DNA of 64,000 nucleotides from JBFWRI01 sp050248995. GTDB lineage: Bacteria > Pseudomonadota > Alphaproteobacteria > JAIXQD01. The notes beneath the pieces were generated by a model. That model worked only from the letters and a program-made list of their open reading frames with translations, had not been told where the DNA came from and searched no databases. The stretch is from contig JBFWRI010000006.1 in the NCBI GenBank assembly GCA_050248995.1, forward strand, positions 7,589-71,588. The letters run 5' to 3'. A program made the position numbers and the translations under genes. This document shows positions 51,122 to 59,429 of this stretch, in pieces (position 1 is the stretch's first letter; every line of letters begins with the position of its first letter).

Positions 51122-52045
51122 ATGAGCTTTATTACCTACATTCCCGGCCTGCAGGACCCGACGCAGGTGGATGGCGTATCGCAGTCGATCAAGTCGCAGT
51201 TCCTCAAGGACAGCGGTTTTTCCGGCACAAACATCCATTACCAGACAGCCGCCAACCCGGCCCCGCAAACCATGACCGAGATGGCCGACAAGGTTGCCAA
51301 ACGCCTGATCGAACAACAGCAGCGAACCGGCTATCCTGGTATTGTTGTGGCCAGCAGCGTTGGCGCCGCCGTGATGATGCGTGCCGCGCAGATGATCACC
51401 GAACAGGGTTATGCCCTGCCCCATGTAGTGATGATCAATCCTGTGGCTGATCCTGTTGAAACCATCCGCAACGCGGTTGGCGAAAATGTATTTGAAGCCC
51501 TGCGCACCGGCCACAAGCTGCAAAAGATCGACATGCCTGTTGCGGGTGGTGGCACTTATCCTATCACGACGGCCCTGCTGAAAGACATGCTTGCTTATCG
51601 CGACCGGCCAACTGGCACCTTCCCTTCATTGCAGGTGCTGACCGGCGCCGTTGATCCTCTTTGCAATGATGACGAAGCCCAGCGCATTACCGCCACACTG
51701 TTGGCAGAGCGCAAATTCTTCCCGGTTATCTGGCAAGGCGGCCATACCGAAAACAATGCCGAACGCCATGGTGACCTGCTGAAGGCCATTCATCAGGCGG
51801 CCGACATCGGCAGCAGCAAGGGTGCATGGAACGCCGTCATCAACTTTACCGACCGCATATTTGGCGCAACCGGCCTGCACAAGGCCAAGCGCACCCGCAT
51901 CAACACACTGCGTGACCAGCTGCATGCACTGAAGCCGGAAGAACAGGTTCGCTATAAAGCCATCAAGCATGAAATGGCCACACTGCGGGCCACACGTGTC
52001 ACTCCCCGCCGTAAAACCCTGCGTGCACATCAATACGGCGCCTAA
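51122..52045 (+). CDS. Alpha/beta-hydrolase-like protein
   Basis: The 307-residue protein starts MSFITYIPGLQDP. GIVVASSVGAAVMMRAAQM fits a nucleophile elbow (G-x-S-x-G-like, SSVGA), LQVLTGAVDPLCNDDEAQRI supplies the acidic residue after a strand, and WQGGHTENN supplies a histidine. The order S-D-H and the spacing are as expected for alpha/beta hydrolases. The C-terminal 70 residues are a basic helical extension (KAKRTRINTLRDQLHALKPEEQ). I cannot give a substrate. No signal peptide is present, so it is probably cytoplasmic. Confidence 0.65.
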   Translation: MSFITYIPGLQDPTQVDGVSQSIKSQFLKDSGFSGTNIHYQTAANPAPQTMTEMADKVAKRLIEQQQRTGYPGIVVASSVGAAVMMRAAQMITEQGYALPHVVMINPVADPVETIRNAVGENVFEALRTGHKLQKIDMPVAGGGTYPITTALLKDMLAYRDRPTGTFPSLQVLTGAVDPLCNDDEAQRITATLLAERKFFPVIWQGGHTENNAERHGDLLKAIHQAADIGSSKGAWNAVINFTDRIFGATGLHKAKRTRINTLRDQLHALKPEEQVRYKAIKHEMATLRATRVTPRRKTLRAHQYGA

Positions 52046-52120
52046 CCCGTTGTATTTGTTCAACGCCCTGAGTGTATAATTAAGCTCTCATTTACGCGCC
52101 TCGCCGAAGCTTGTTTTATT

Positions 52121-53146
52121 ATGAGCCAAAGCAATATGCCGCTACCACCGCCCCGGCATCCCAAGGGTGCCAATAGTCTGGTGCAACTGATGCAGCAGCA
52201 TGCGGCGATTGTTTTTGGCGAAAACCATGGTGCGACATCCGCCATTAAAAATTACCGCCGGATTTTTTCTGCCGCCGCACAGGCAGGCGCTTCTGCAGTA
52301 TATATTGAGTTGCCTCAGGATGCACTAACCCTGCTTCACCGCATGGGTGGCGGGATGCTGACAGATGATATTGCCAGGGACCCGGAAAAGCTGGAAGCAT
52401 TTTTCAATAAATGGGAACTAGAAGCCGAAAGCCCGATTCCGCGCGTCAGAGACCACGCCATCAATGTCCTCTTCGGCAGCCTTAGCTCTTATTACAATGT
52501 TGAGCTTACATCATGGGACATGCGCGACAAGAATTCGCGCATGCTGGATGCCGTATTGTCCATAACACAGCGGCTTGAGGGCAAATACAGGGACCTGGCA
52601 GATATTGACTACCTGCAACACCCCGAGTTCACTGCAGAGATCCCAAAAATAGCCAGCTTTGTGAAAACGACGCCGGAAGAAGTACAGCAGATGCTTGCCG
52701 CATATATTAAAGCTGCGCAGGAAAACAGGTATGATGATTATATTACCCAGCAGCTGCGAAGTCGCGTTCTGGACGGTGACCGAAAGGCCACTCGTACGAT
52801 TATTGATCGTCATAAGGGTGGCCCGATTGTTGTTATCGCCGGCCTGGATCATAGCAACCTTGTTGATGGACGAAAAAACGACTTTGAAGAAGTCGATCTT
52901 GATGACGCCCTGAAACTCGTCCTAGGTCAAAAAAAGGTCTGCACCGTTGGCATTAACAAGGATTCATTTAGCGAGAACAATCCCGACTATACACTATCAG
53001 CAGGCGGCCAGCTTAGGCCGAATTATGATGTACTCAATCAACCCGCGCCCGCGATTGATGAAGAAAAGCTGGCGAAGAAGCATGGCCTGCTTGGTGCGCG
53101 CAACAAAGCACGAACCCTGAAATTTGGGTCGGGTGGTGGATCATGA
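52121..53146 (+). CDS. TraB/ChaN/EreA-like protein, first of a tandem pair
   Basis: The 341-residue protein shows a GExH motif (GENHGATS, E34, H36) near its N-terminus, a strand with a second glutamate 29 residues later (AVYIELPQD, E63), and a C-terminal GPIVVIAGLDHSNLVDGR with a histidine after a strand. That order resembles the TraB/TIKI, ChaN and erythromycin-esterase superfamily of metal-dependent hydrolases or heme-binding proteins. No signal peptide or membrane helix is present. A diverged copy overlaps by four bases. GC content looks lower than in neighbouring housekeeping genes. Confidence 0.6.
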   Translation: MSQSNMPLPPPRHPKGANSLVQLMQQHAAIVFGENHGATSAIKNYRRIFSAAAQAGASAVYIELPQDALTLLHRMGGGMLTDDIARDPEKLEAFFNKWELEAESPIPRVRDHAINVLFGSLSSYYNVELTSWDMRDKNSRMLDAVLSITQRLEGKYRDLADIDYLQHPEFTAEIPKIASFVKTTPEEVQQMLAAYIKAAQENRYDDYITQQLRSRVLDGDRKATRTIIDRHKGGPIVVIAGLDHSNLVDGRKNDFEEVDLDDALKLVLGQKKVCTVGINKDSFSENNPDYTLSAGGQLRPNYDVLNQPAPAIDEEKLAKKHGLLGARNKARTLKFGSGGGS

Positions 53147-54141
53147 CACAAGGTCTGCATCCCCGGCGCAGCGCTCACGGTATCAAGTCGGCCGGCGACG
53201 TGGTGCGCCGTCACCATGTTACCATTTTTAGTGAGCATCACGATGAAGCCGAAACGCTTATAAGCTACGAACAGGTTTTCGCAGCGGCAGCAGCCGGGGG
53301 CGCGAAAACGATTTACCTTGAAGTCTCGGAACACATGGCGTCTGAAGCTGAGAACATGCGCCTTATCTATCTTGCGCGTGATGAATACGCTGAACCGCAA
53401 GCAATCGATGCTCTTATCCAGAACTGTAAAAGACTGGTACTTGAAGACTCAACAAACCACTTAGCTCACAGGTGGTATATTACCGGCTTGGCCATGAAAC
53501 ATGGCCTTAAAATTCGCGGCTGGGATAATCGTACAAAACAAGAAAGTATTATATCATCATTCAGCAGGCAGGTTAGAAGCGCCCGCATTGCGAGTGAAAA
53601 GCTACCGCCTGCCGATGCGGCATTGCTGCCTAATGTTTCTGTCCGGGAAACGGCAAAAGAAGCTGGCTGCTCTGAAGCAGATGTTCGTGAAGAAATTACG
53701 TGTATTTTGAACGCCGTTGAGAACGGCACCTATGAAGACTATATGGCTGAGTTTTCACGCAAGCGTATTCTGGGAAAAGACAAGCTCGCTGTAGATGCCG
53801 TTATCCGTCAGCATGAGGCTGGTGATGGCCCGATTGTGATTATTGCGGGTAAAAATCACGGTACACGGGTTGACTCGCGCCGTGATGGCTTTGACGAGAT
53901 TGACCTTGATGATGCTTTCAAGCTGGCATTCGGCCAGCAGAATGTATGCACGGTCGATATAACACCCAGTACCAGCCAGCTACACCTGACCGATTATATC
54001 ATGCTGATAAATGGGCAAATAAAGCCGAATTACTTCGTCCTTGACCAGCCAGAGCCGGTCGTTGATGAAGCAGCCTTAGCCGCCAAACACGGTCTGGCCG
54101 AAGCACGGCGCAAGGCCGCCGCACTTAAGTTTGATTTCTAA
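53143..54141 (+). CDS. TraB/ChaN/EreA-like protein, second of a tandem pair
   Basis: The 332-residue protein aligns with the preceding one across its length: FSEHHDEAETL (E31, H33) for GENH, TIYLEVSEH (E60) for the second glutamate with identical spacing, GPIVIIAGKNHGTRVDSRRDGFDEIDLDDAFKLAFGQQNVCTVDI for the C-terminal site, and the shared ending KHGLxEARxKAxxLKF. The glycine of GExH is serine here. It starts by ATGA overlap. The conservation of the putative ligands in both copies suggests both are functional. Role unknown. Confidence 0.6.
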   Translation: MTQGLHPRRSAHGIKSAGDVVRRHHVTIFSEHHDEAETLISYEQVFAAAAAGGAKTIYLEVSEHMASEAENMRLIYLARDEYAEPQAIDALIQNCKRLVLEDSTNHLAHRWYITGLAMKHGLKIRGWDNRTKQESIISSFSRQVRSARIASEKLPPADAALLPNVSVRETAKEAGCSEADVREEITCILNAVENGTYEDYMAEFSRKRILGKDKLAVDAVIRQHEAGDGPIVIIAGKNHGTRVDSRRDGFDEIDLDDAFKLAFGQQNVCTVDITPSTSQLHLTDYIMLINGQIKPNYFVLDQPEPVVDEAALAAKHGLAEARRKAAALKFDF

Positions 54142-54153
54142 TTCCAGTTAGAC

Positions 54154-54906
54154 CTAAGGTCGCAGCGCCGCTACACGCAGCAGCGCTTTATCAACATGAC
54201 GCCAGCGAACACGCGGCAGCGGATGTTCTGCCGATTTCATCTTCTTTATCAGCTTGGCCATCGCATGCGAAAGCTCTTTGTGTGCTGGCTGTCCCGGCCT
54301 GCACTCTGCCCACAAAGCCGCGCCGCGTACAATGTCATCATCTTCATGTGTGTGCGCAATGCAGGCCATCAGGTTTTCTACGACGTGGCTTCGGTCAAGC
54401 CAGTCTAGGTTTCGTGAAAGCACTTTGTCACACAGCTTTGTATAACGCATATTACGCTTCTTGCGGCGTGCGATCTTTCGAAGCTCATCCGGTCCGTAAT
54501 ACGTCATCTCAAGGTTATTCGGCGCGAATGCGCGGCGGTATTCACTCAGCCGCATGGGGCCATGGCAAAGGGCGGGGTCAAACACAACAACCACATCGTT
54601 TCCGGACTTATCTTTCACCCTTGTGGCCCCAACAACGTGATAATCCCAGTCCAGTCTTTTCCCTTCAGATGCCCGGAAAAGCGGGCGGCCATGCAGGCGT
54701 TCAACCGGTATGATCTTGCCAATACCTGAAATAAGCACCGAACCGGCATCGGCACCGTTCTGCGCCAACACCGTACGCGCCAGTGCCGCCGTGGCATAGC
54801 AACGCCCCTGTTCGATGCTGCGGTCAAACAACGGATGCAGCGCCATCTGCTGAAACACGTCGTTCAGGCGGCGAATATCCGCCGGATGAAAAATACTAGT
54901 ATCCAT
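54154..54906 (-). CDS. Putative Cys-His-Asp protein resembling protein glutaminases
   Basis: The 250-residue protein has three blocks in the order of a papain-like deamidase: GRCYATAALARTVLAQNG (C36 at a helix start), LDWDYHVVGATRVKDKSG (H90 on a strand) and NDVVVVFDPALCHGPMRL (D110). This matches the pattern of protein-glutaminase-like families (for example PF18626), in which the Cys-His-Asp triad deamidates side chains. The C-terminal half is helical and basic (RKIARRKKRNMRYTKLC). No signal peptide is seen. It converges with the TraB-like pair 12 bases away. The assignment is by motif and should be treated as a hypothesis. Confidence 0.5.
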   Translation of the reverse strand: MDTSIFHPADIRRLNDVFQQMALHPLFDRSIEQGRCYATAALARTVLAQNGADAGSVLISGIGKIIPVERLHGRPLFRASEGKRLDWDYHVVGATRVKDKSGNDVVVVFDPALCHGPMRLSEYRRAFAPNNLEMTYYGPDELRKIARRKKRNMRYTKLCDKVLSRNLDWLDRSHVVENLMACIAHTHEDDDIVRGAALWAECRPGQPAHKELSHAMAKLIKKMKSAEHPLPRVRWRHVDKALLRVAALRP

Positions 54907-54912
54907 AATTTT

Positions 54913-55368
54913 TTAGTTCCAGCCGCGCTGCTGCTTGATATCGTCATAGGCGTGGTTGATGGCGGCCATGCGCTCGGTAGCGGCTTCAATGTCATCTTCG
55001 TCGCCGCCGTTGGCCATCACGGCATCGGGGTGATACAGGCGCAGCATCATGCGGTACGCATGCTTGATGTCAGCATCCGAAGCACTGCGGCGCACGCCCA
55101 GCGTATTATACGGGTCCTTGGCGCGGCGCACGGGCTCCGGCGCATTCGCCGCACGCTGCACATCAACCAGCGCCGCGAATGCCTTGTGATATTTGTCGTA
55201 AACATGGCCGGCAGCGGCACCTGCAATCGCACCCAGCGGGCCGCCGACCAGCAGGCCAGCCGCACCGCCCAGCGCCTTGCCGCGCCAGCGCGTATCGCGC
55301 ACAGCGCTGCGCGTTCCCGGAACCGGGCCCCCGCCTTTCCACTGTGCATCTGCCGTTTTTGCCACCAT
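54913..55368 (-). CDS. DnaJ-domain protein with a glycine-rich hydrophobic segment
   Basis: The C-terminal J-domain (about 85-151, DPYNTLGVRRSASDADIKHAYRMMLRLYHPDA) holds HPD at 113-115, which stimulates DnaK. The N-terminal 80 residues contain a glycine-zipper-like hydrophobic stretch (GKALGGAAGLLVGGPLGAIAGAAAG), so the protein may touch membranes, like DjlA in reverse order. It lacks the Gly/Phe and zinc domains of full DnaJ. The gene is followed six bases later by the Cys-His-Asp gene. Confidence 0.85.
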   Translation of the reverse strand: MVAKTADAQWKGGGPVPGTRSAVRDTRWRGKALGGAAGLLVGGPLGAIAGAAAGHVYDKYHKAFAALVDVQRAANAPEPVRRAKDPYNTLGVRRSASDADIKHAYRMMLRLYHPDAVMANGGDEDDIEAATERMAAINHAYDDIKQQRGWN

Positions 55369-55399
55369 GGTCTCCCTTGATGGGGCATGATGCCATAAA

Positions 55400-56266
55400 T
55401 TAGACGAAAGGCGCGTTGTTTAAAATAGTTGCAAGTTCGCGGGCCAAAAGTTGCGCTATTTTCTGACGGTTAGCCCGGGTCCGCAGCGTATCTTCATCTT
55501 TACGATTTGACAGAAAACCGGTCTCGAGCAGCACCGAGGGTACGTCCGGGGTCCGCAGTACGGCAAAGTTGGCCGAGCGCATGGGGTTATCCAGCAGCGG
55601 CCATTCGCGTCCCACCTTCTTGATCAGCGTAGTCTTGGCCTGCAGGCTGGCGTTCTTGGTATGGCGCGCTGCCAGGTCATACAGGATAGCGGTAACACTT
55701 TCATCAGTGGAATCCAAAGGGACGCCGCCCATCAAGTCGGCGATGTTTTCCTGCTCGGCAATCGCCTTGGCAAAAGCATCTGATGCCTTCTGCGACAGCG
55801 TATAGGCTGACAGTCCGCGCGCGCTATGATCAGGCGCACTGTCGGCGTGGATAGAAATAAACAGGTCGGCGCGCGATTCCTGCGTGATCTTCACGCGCTC
55901 TTTCAGAGGGATGAATTCGTCGCTGTCGCGCGTCAGCTTCACCTGAATGCCACGCACGCCGTTCAGCTTGTCAGCCAGATAGCGGCTGATATCCAGCACC
56001 ACATCTTTTTCCTTTGTCCCGCGGCGGCCAATCGCCCCCGGGTCCTTGCCGCCATGGCCGGCATCAATCATCAGGATACGGGGCGGACTGGGCTTGCGCG
56101 CTGGGCGTGGAATAGGCGGTGTCTTGGTGGTGATGGCATACGTCGTGACATCGGGCAGCGCTTCCTTGGCCAGCAGCGATGACAACGGCATCATGCTCAT
56201 GGCGGCGCTAAGCCCCATCAGGCGCAACAGCTTGCGGCGGGAAATATCCTCGTCGTGATTCGACAT
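55400..56266 (-). CDS. amiC: N-acetylmuramoyl-L-alanine amidase with a Tat signal
   Basis: Amidase_3 enzymes cut the bond between MurNAc and the stem peptide, needed to split daughter cells. Zinc ligands are H71 in IDAGHGGKDPGA, E86 (TKEKDVVLD) and H140 in ISIHADSA. The catalytic glutamate is in LLETGFLSN. The N-terminus (DISRRKLLRLMGLSAAMSMM) is a twin-arginine signal, and the tat genes lie at 42 kb. Length 288. The degenerate NlpD-like lipoprotein at 39 kb is a candidate activator. AMIN domains are absent. Confidence 0.93.
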   Translation of the reverse strand: MSNHDEDISRRKLLRLMGLSAAMSMMPLSSLLAKEALPDVTTYAITTKTPPIPRPARKPSPPRILMIDAGHGGKDPGAIGRRGTKEKDVVLDISRYLADKLNGVRGIQVKLTRDSDEFIPLKERVKITQESRADLFISIHADSAPDHSARGLSAYTLSQKASDAFAKAIAEQENIADLMGGVPLDSTDESVTAILYDLAARHTKNASLQAKTTLIKKVGREWPLLDNPMRSANFAVLRTPDVPSVLLETGFLSNRKDEDTLRTRANRQKIAQLLARELATILNNAPFV

Positions 56267-56314
56267 AAATATGATGTTAGCGGATAAGCTCCGCAGGGCA
56301 AGACCAACGCGTCT

Positions 56315-57688
56315 TTAGCGTGGCGGCTGGACGCGATCTGCCGGCGGCAGGGGCATCCCTAGCGGCCGGGCGACCTGCACAACACGCTCGCCGTCGCGAT
56401 TTATTACCGTATCCGACAGGCTGGCAAACTGTGCCTGGACTTCCGGAAATACCATTTCATATCCCAGCTGGATGGCCGAAGCACGCGCATCATCACTCAT
56501 CGCACCCAGGGTTGCCGTCGACACCGGCACGCTTAACGGCGCGCCGCCTTCGGTTTGTGTGGCCGTGCCGCGCATAAGGAAGTTGAACAGCGCCTGCCGG
56601 TTGTATCCCGTTTTTTCGTAAGCGGTGTCCAGCGGCAGTTCGACCTGCCGCAGCGGACGGAACCACTGCAGCGCCCTTTCCGGAATCGCCTGCGCCAGCA
56701 ACAGCTGGTCCAGCAGGCAGGTTTCATTCTCCATGTGTGAACGGAATGCCGAAACACGGCGGCGGGCCGGCGGCGCTGTCCACGTCTGACCCGAACGCAT
56801 GCCATGTGGGTTGTAGATTGTGGTTTGCAGCATGCCGATTTCGCGGGCGCACTGCATCATGAAATAAATGCCGGTCCAGTGATAAACCCAGTCATCGGTC
56901 AGGGGTTGCGGGTCCATCCCCATGGCCCGCAGGCCGTCGCGCGCCTCGCCATTTTGGTAATAGTTATTATCACGCAGCTTTTTACCCATGTATTCCAGAA
57001 TGGTCTGCGCCGCGTCACAACCCGAGTCATACATCATGGAATGAATGTATTCGCTCATCGGCCTTACCTGCCCAATACGGCCACCCATAAAAACAGCGTC
57101 GCCGTGCATCCAGCGTGCCTTGGCCGGCATGGCGAATTCTTCTTCATATGAGGCCAGACCCATCTGAACAAGCTTATCGAAGCAGTACAGCGTGTGCGCC
57201 TTCACAACCGATGCATGCTGGCGCAACGAAAACGCTGCTGGGTCGATGGTGGCGGCTTCCTGAATGCCGGCGTTCACATAACGCTGGCGATTCTGGGCGG
57301 CGGCAACTTCGTCACGGCCCGTATACACAGCACGCTCATCCATGATAACGCTGGCCAGTCGGTCAAGGCGATCACCGCTTCTGTAGTTGACACCCCGGTA
57401 ACGGAACGTGCTGTCACCCAGGATATTGGCAAGGTTATCAATCAGGTTTTCGTCAGCACGAAGGCAGTGGCGGCCAACAGTCACCACGCGGTCAACAACA
57501 ATACGCGCCGGATGCGCCGTGCTGTTGGGGTTAAGAACAGCGCCGCCGGTGATCGGGTGACCGACAGTAAATGTGTCGCCGCGGGCGGCCTCGGCCTTAC
57601 CTGCTCCCGCCAATGTCAGGACGCCGAATGTACCGGCACCCAATAACTGGCGCCGATGAATTCCCTGTCTTTTCTTCGTATCAGCCAT
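56315..57688 (-). CDS. S11-type D-Ala-D-Ala carboxypeptidase-like protein with altered motifs
   Basis: I start at ATG 57686-57688 (MADTKKRQGIHRRQLLGAG), whose HRRQLLGAG is a Tat signal. The rest recalls the S11 penicillin-binding fold: ASVVKAHTLY gives SxxK (S160, K163), MYDSGCDAAQTILEYMG is at the SxN position but reads SGC (S222, C224), IYNPHGM matches the usual N-P-H-G block, and YEKTGYNRQALF gives KTG (359-361). The first 150 residues are an extension not found in typical members. Catalysis may be changed by the missing asparagine. Length 457. It is cotranscribed with the amidase. Confidence 0.65.
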   Translation of the reverse strand: MADTKKRQGIHRRQLLGAGTFGVLTLAGAGKAEAARGDTFTVGHPITGGAVLNPNSTAHPARIVVDRVVTVGRHCLRADENLIDNLANILGDSTFRYRGVNYRSGDRLDRLASVIMDERAVYTGRDEVAAAQNRQRYVNAGIQEAATIDPAAFSLRQHASVVKAHTLYCFDKLVQMGLASYEEEFAMPAKARWMHGDAVFMGGRIGQVRPMSEYIHSMMYDSGCDAAQTILEYMGKKLRDNNYYQNGEARDGLRAMGMDPQPLTDDWVYHWTGIYFMMQCAREIGMLQTTIYNPHGMRSGQTWTAPPARRRVSAFRSHMENETCLLDQLLLAQAIPERALQWFRPLRQVELPLDTAYEKTGYNRQALFNFLMRGTATQTEGGAPLSVPVSTATLGAMSDDARASAIQLGYEMVFPEVQAQFASLSDTVINRDGERVVQVARPLGMPLPPADRVQPPR

Positions 57689-58095
57689 AACAAAAACCCA
57701 CTGAACAAGTTTCCATCGGTAGGCTGCGTTGCGGGGGAAATCTAATGGTCTTTCTGCATCGTATAATGCAGAACGGTTATGGATCCCCACATCCACAGCA
57801 ACACCGACGGGAAAGTCGTTGTCGCGTTATTGTTAACTTTCTGTTCATAAGCGTACCCAAAGAAGACGAGTCGGCAATACACGAGTTGCGTTCGATTATT
57901 ACAAAGCCGCGTCAGGCGCCCTGTTATCCACAAAAGAGCGAAATAAAATCTGCCGCAGTGCAAAATTTATTGCCCGATTAAGGGGTTTGGTAATCTCTTG
58001 CGTGCATAGTGAAGTTATTGGTTAAGGAAGTCCTGATTCGTATACGCAGGGCATTGATATTAAAAGAGACACTAAGTTTACGGGGGTACATCTTG
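57689..58095. promoter_or_regulatory. 407-base divergent gap with a perfect DnaA box
   Basis: Between the S11-like gene and the HEEEH gene there is no convincing coding frame; composition is AT-rich. A perfect DnaA-box 9-mer TTATCCACA lies at 57924-57932. An in-frame extension of the downstream gene to a GTG at 58009 is judged unlikely. The gap must contain promoters for both divergent genes, but I cannot assign -35 and -10 elements with confidence. Confidence 0.45.
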
Positions 58096-58926
58096 GTGCA
58101 TCAGGCGGTCCATCGCCTTATCGGCCTTACAATGCTGATAGCAGCAGCCGTTACTCTGTTGCCTTCAACCGCGCACGCCGCCTGTCCCGACTTCCCTGTT
58201 CCGCAAGTTGTCGTCAACGTCGAATTCACACCACCGCGCTACAACTTCAACCAAAGCTTGGCGAAGTTGCGTCAGATTGCCGAAATTGAATCGGCAGCGA
58301 TCCTGCACAAAGACCAGCCCGTCGGCCTTGCTGTCGGCGAGATGAACGTCAAGCTGAACCTGAAAGCCAATGCCGCTTATGATGTTGACGGGTCAGTGTG
58401 CGCGCGGCCGTCGCATGTTGTGATTGATATGGGCTTCCAGAACAATACCGTCTATGTCGCAAAGGAACTGGCTCGCCGTACCTGCGGCCATGAAGAAGTG
58501 CTGGCGCACGAAGAAGAACACATCAACATCGACCGTGCACTTCTGAAGGAATACGAGCCCGAGATTGCCCGCTATATGCAGGCCGCCGTGCGGGAGCTGG
58601 GTACGGTGCGCGGCAAAACCAGTATATCCGCTGAACAGCAGATACAGACCTTTATCAATAACCACCTGCAGATTATGGCCAACGAGATGAACAAGACGCG
58701 CAAATTGCGTCAGGCCCAGCATGACAGCCATGCCGAATACAAGCGCTTGGCCGCCAGCTGTGATGGCCAGATTGCCGCCATGGTTGGCGAACGTGCCCCG
58801 GCGACACTGCAGGAAGCTGGCCGACTGTCGAAGAAATCGCCCTACGGCAGCTACCCAAGCCGCTACAGCGACGCGCCCGACGCCACCAAGCGTTACGGCC
58901 CGCAGCGTTCGTATTACGACTACTAA
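58096..58926 (+). CDS. Secreted HEEEH protein, predicted metallopeptidase
   Basis: I start at GTG 58096 (or TTG 58093), after GGGGG at 58082-58086; this gives a normal signal peptide (HRLIGLTMLIAAAVTLLPSTAHA). The mature protein holds CGHEEVLAHEEEHINIDRALL, in which H138-H142 (HEEEH) fits HExxH with a second acidic site beyond, and several cysteines. The pattern is like the DUF922-type predicted zinc proteases with a short signal peptide. The C-terminus is rich in tyrosine and serine (SPYGSYPSRYSDAPDATKRY). Residues after the motif are helical. No family is named with certainty. Confidence 0.65.
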   Translation: MHQAVHRLIGLTMLIAAAVTLLPSTAHAACPDFPVPQVVVNVEFTPPRYNFNQSLAKLRQIAEIESAAILHKDQPVGLAVGEMNVKLNLKANAAYDVDGSVCARPSHVVIDMGFQNNTVYVAKELARRTCGHEEVLAHEEEHINIDRALLKEYEPEIARYMQAAVRELGTVRGKTSISAEQQIQTFINNHLQIMANEMNKTRKLRQAQHDSHAEYKRLAASCDGQIAAMVGERAPATLQEAGRLSKKSPYGSYPSRYSDAPDATKRYGPQRSYYDY

Positions 58927-58992
58927 TCCAGCATCCTAAACGGCTTAGCGCTTTTTCTGGCTTCGTAAGCCACTTTTTGGTATTCTGAGCCC

Positions 58993-59421
58993 TGCCAAAC
59001 AGCCGGATGGTCGCTGGTTTCGCAAGAAACGAGAGGAAAGTCCGGGCTCCAGTTGAATAGGATGGTGGGTAACGCCCACCCGCTGTACTGGCGACGGTAT
59101 AGTGAGAGACAGTGCCACAGAGAACAAACCGCTCAAAGCGGGGGCCGGTTGCGCATCGCGCAGAGGGTACCCGCCAGAGTAAGGGTGAAAAGGTGGGGTA
59201 AGAGCCCACCGCGTTGATAGAGATATCAGCGGCACGGCAAACCTCATCCGGAGCAAGATCATGTAGGTGTGTTACTTGGGTTTTCTGCAAAGAAAATTCG
59301 GGTCGCGGTGTTCACACGCGTACACACGGGTTGATTGCTTGAGCGCCCGAGTAATTTGGCGCCTAGAGGAATGACCATCGCCCGCAAGGGAGACAGAACC
59401 CGGCTTATAGGCTGTTTGGCA
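58993..59421 (+). ncRNA. rnpB: RNase P RNA, bacterial type A
   Basis: The 429-base transcript begins TGCCAAACAGCC and ends GGCTGTTTGGCA, which form helix P1. GAGAGGAAAGTCCGGGCTCC near the 5' end and AGACAGAACCCGGCTTATAGG near the 3' end are the universally conserved cores (CR-I and CR-V). AGAGGGTACCCG-type and ACAGAGAACAAACCGC-type segments in between are also conserved. RNase P matures tRNA 5' ends. Placement before a convergent secreted-protein gene is not unusual. Confidence 0.97.
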
Positions 59422-59429
59422 CTTTTCTT

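Noticed and set aside
58009..58095. Upstream extension of the HEEEH gene to a GTG at 58009
   Set aside because: It would bury the signal peptide 30 residues inside the protein and has no ribosome-binding site.
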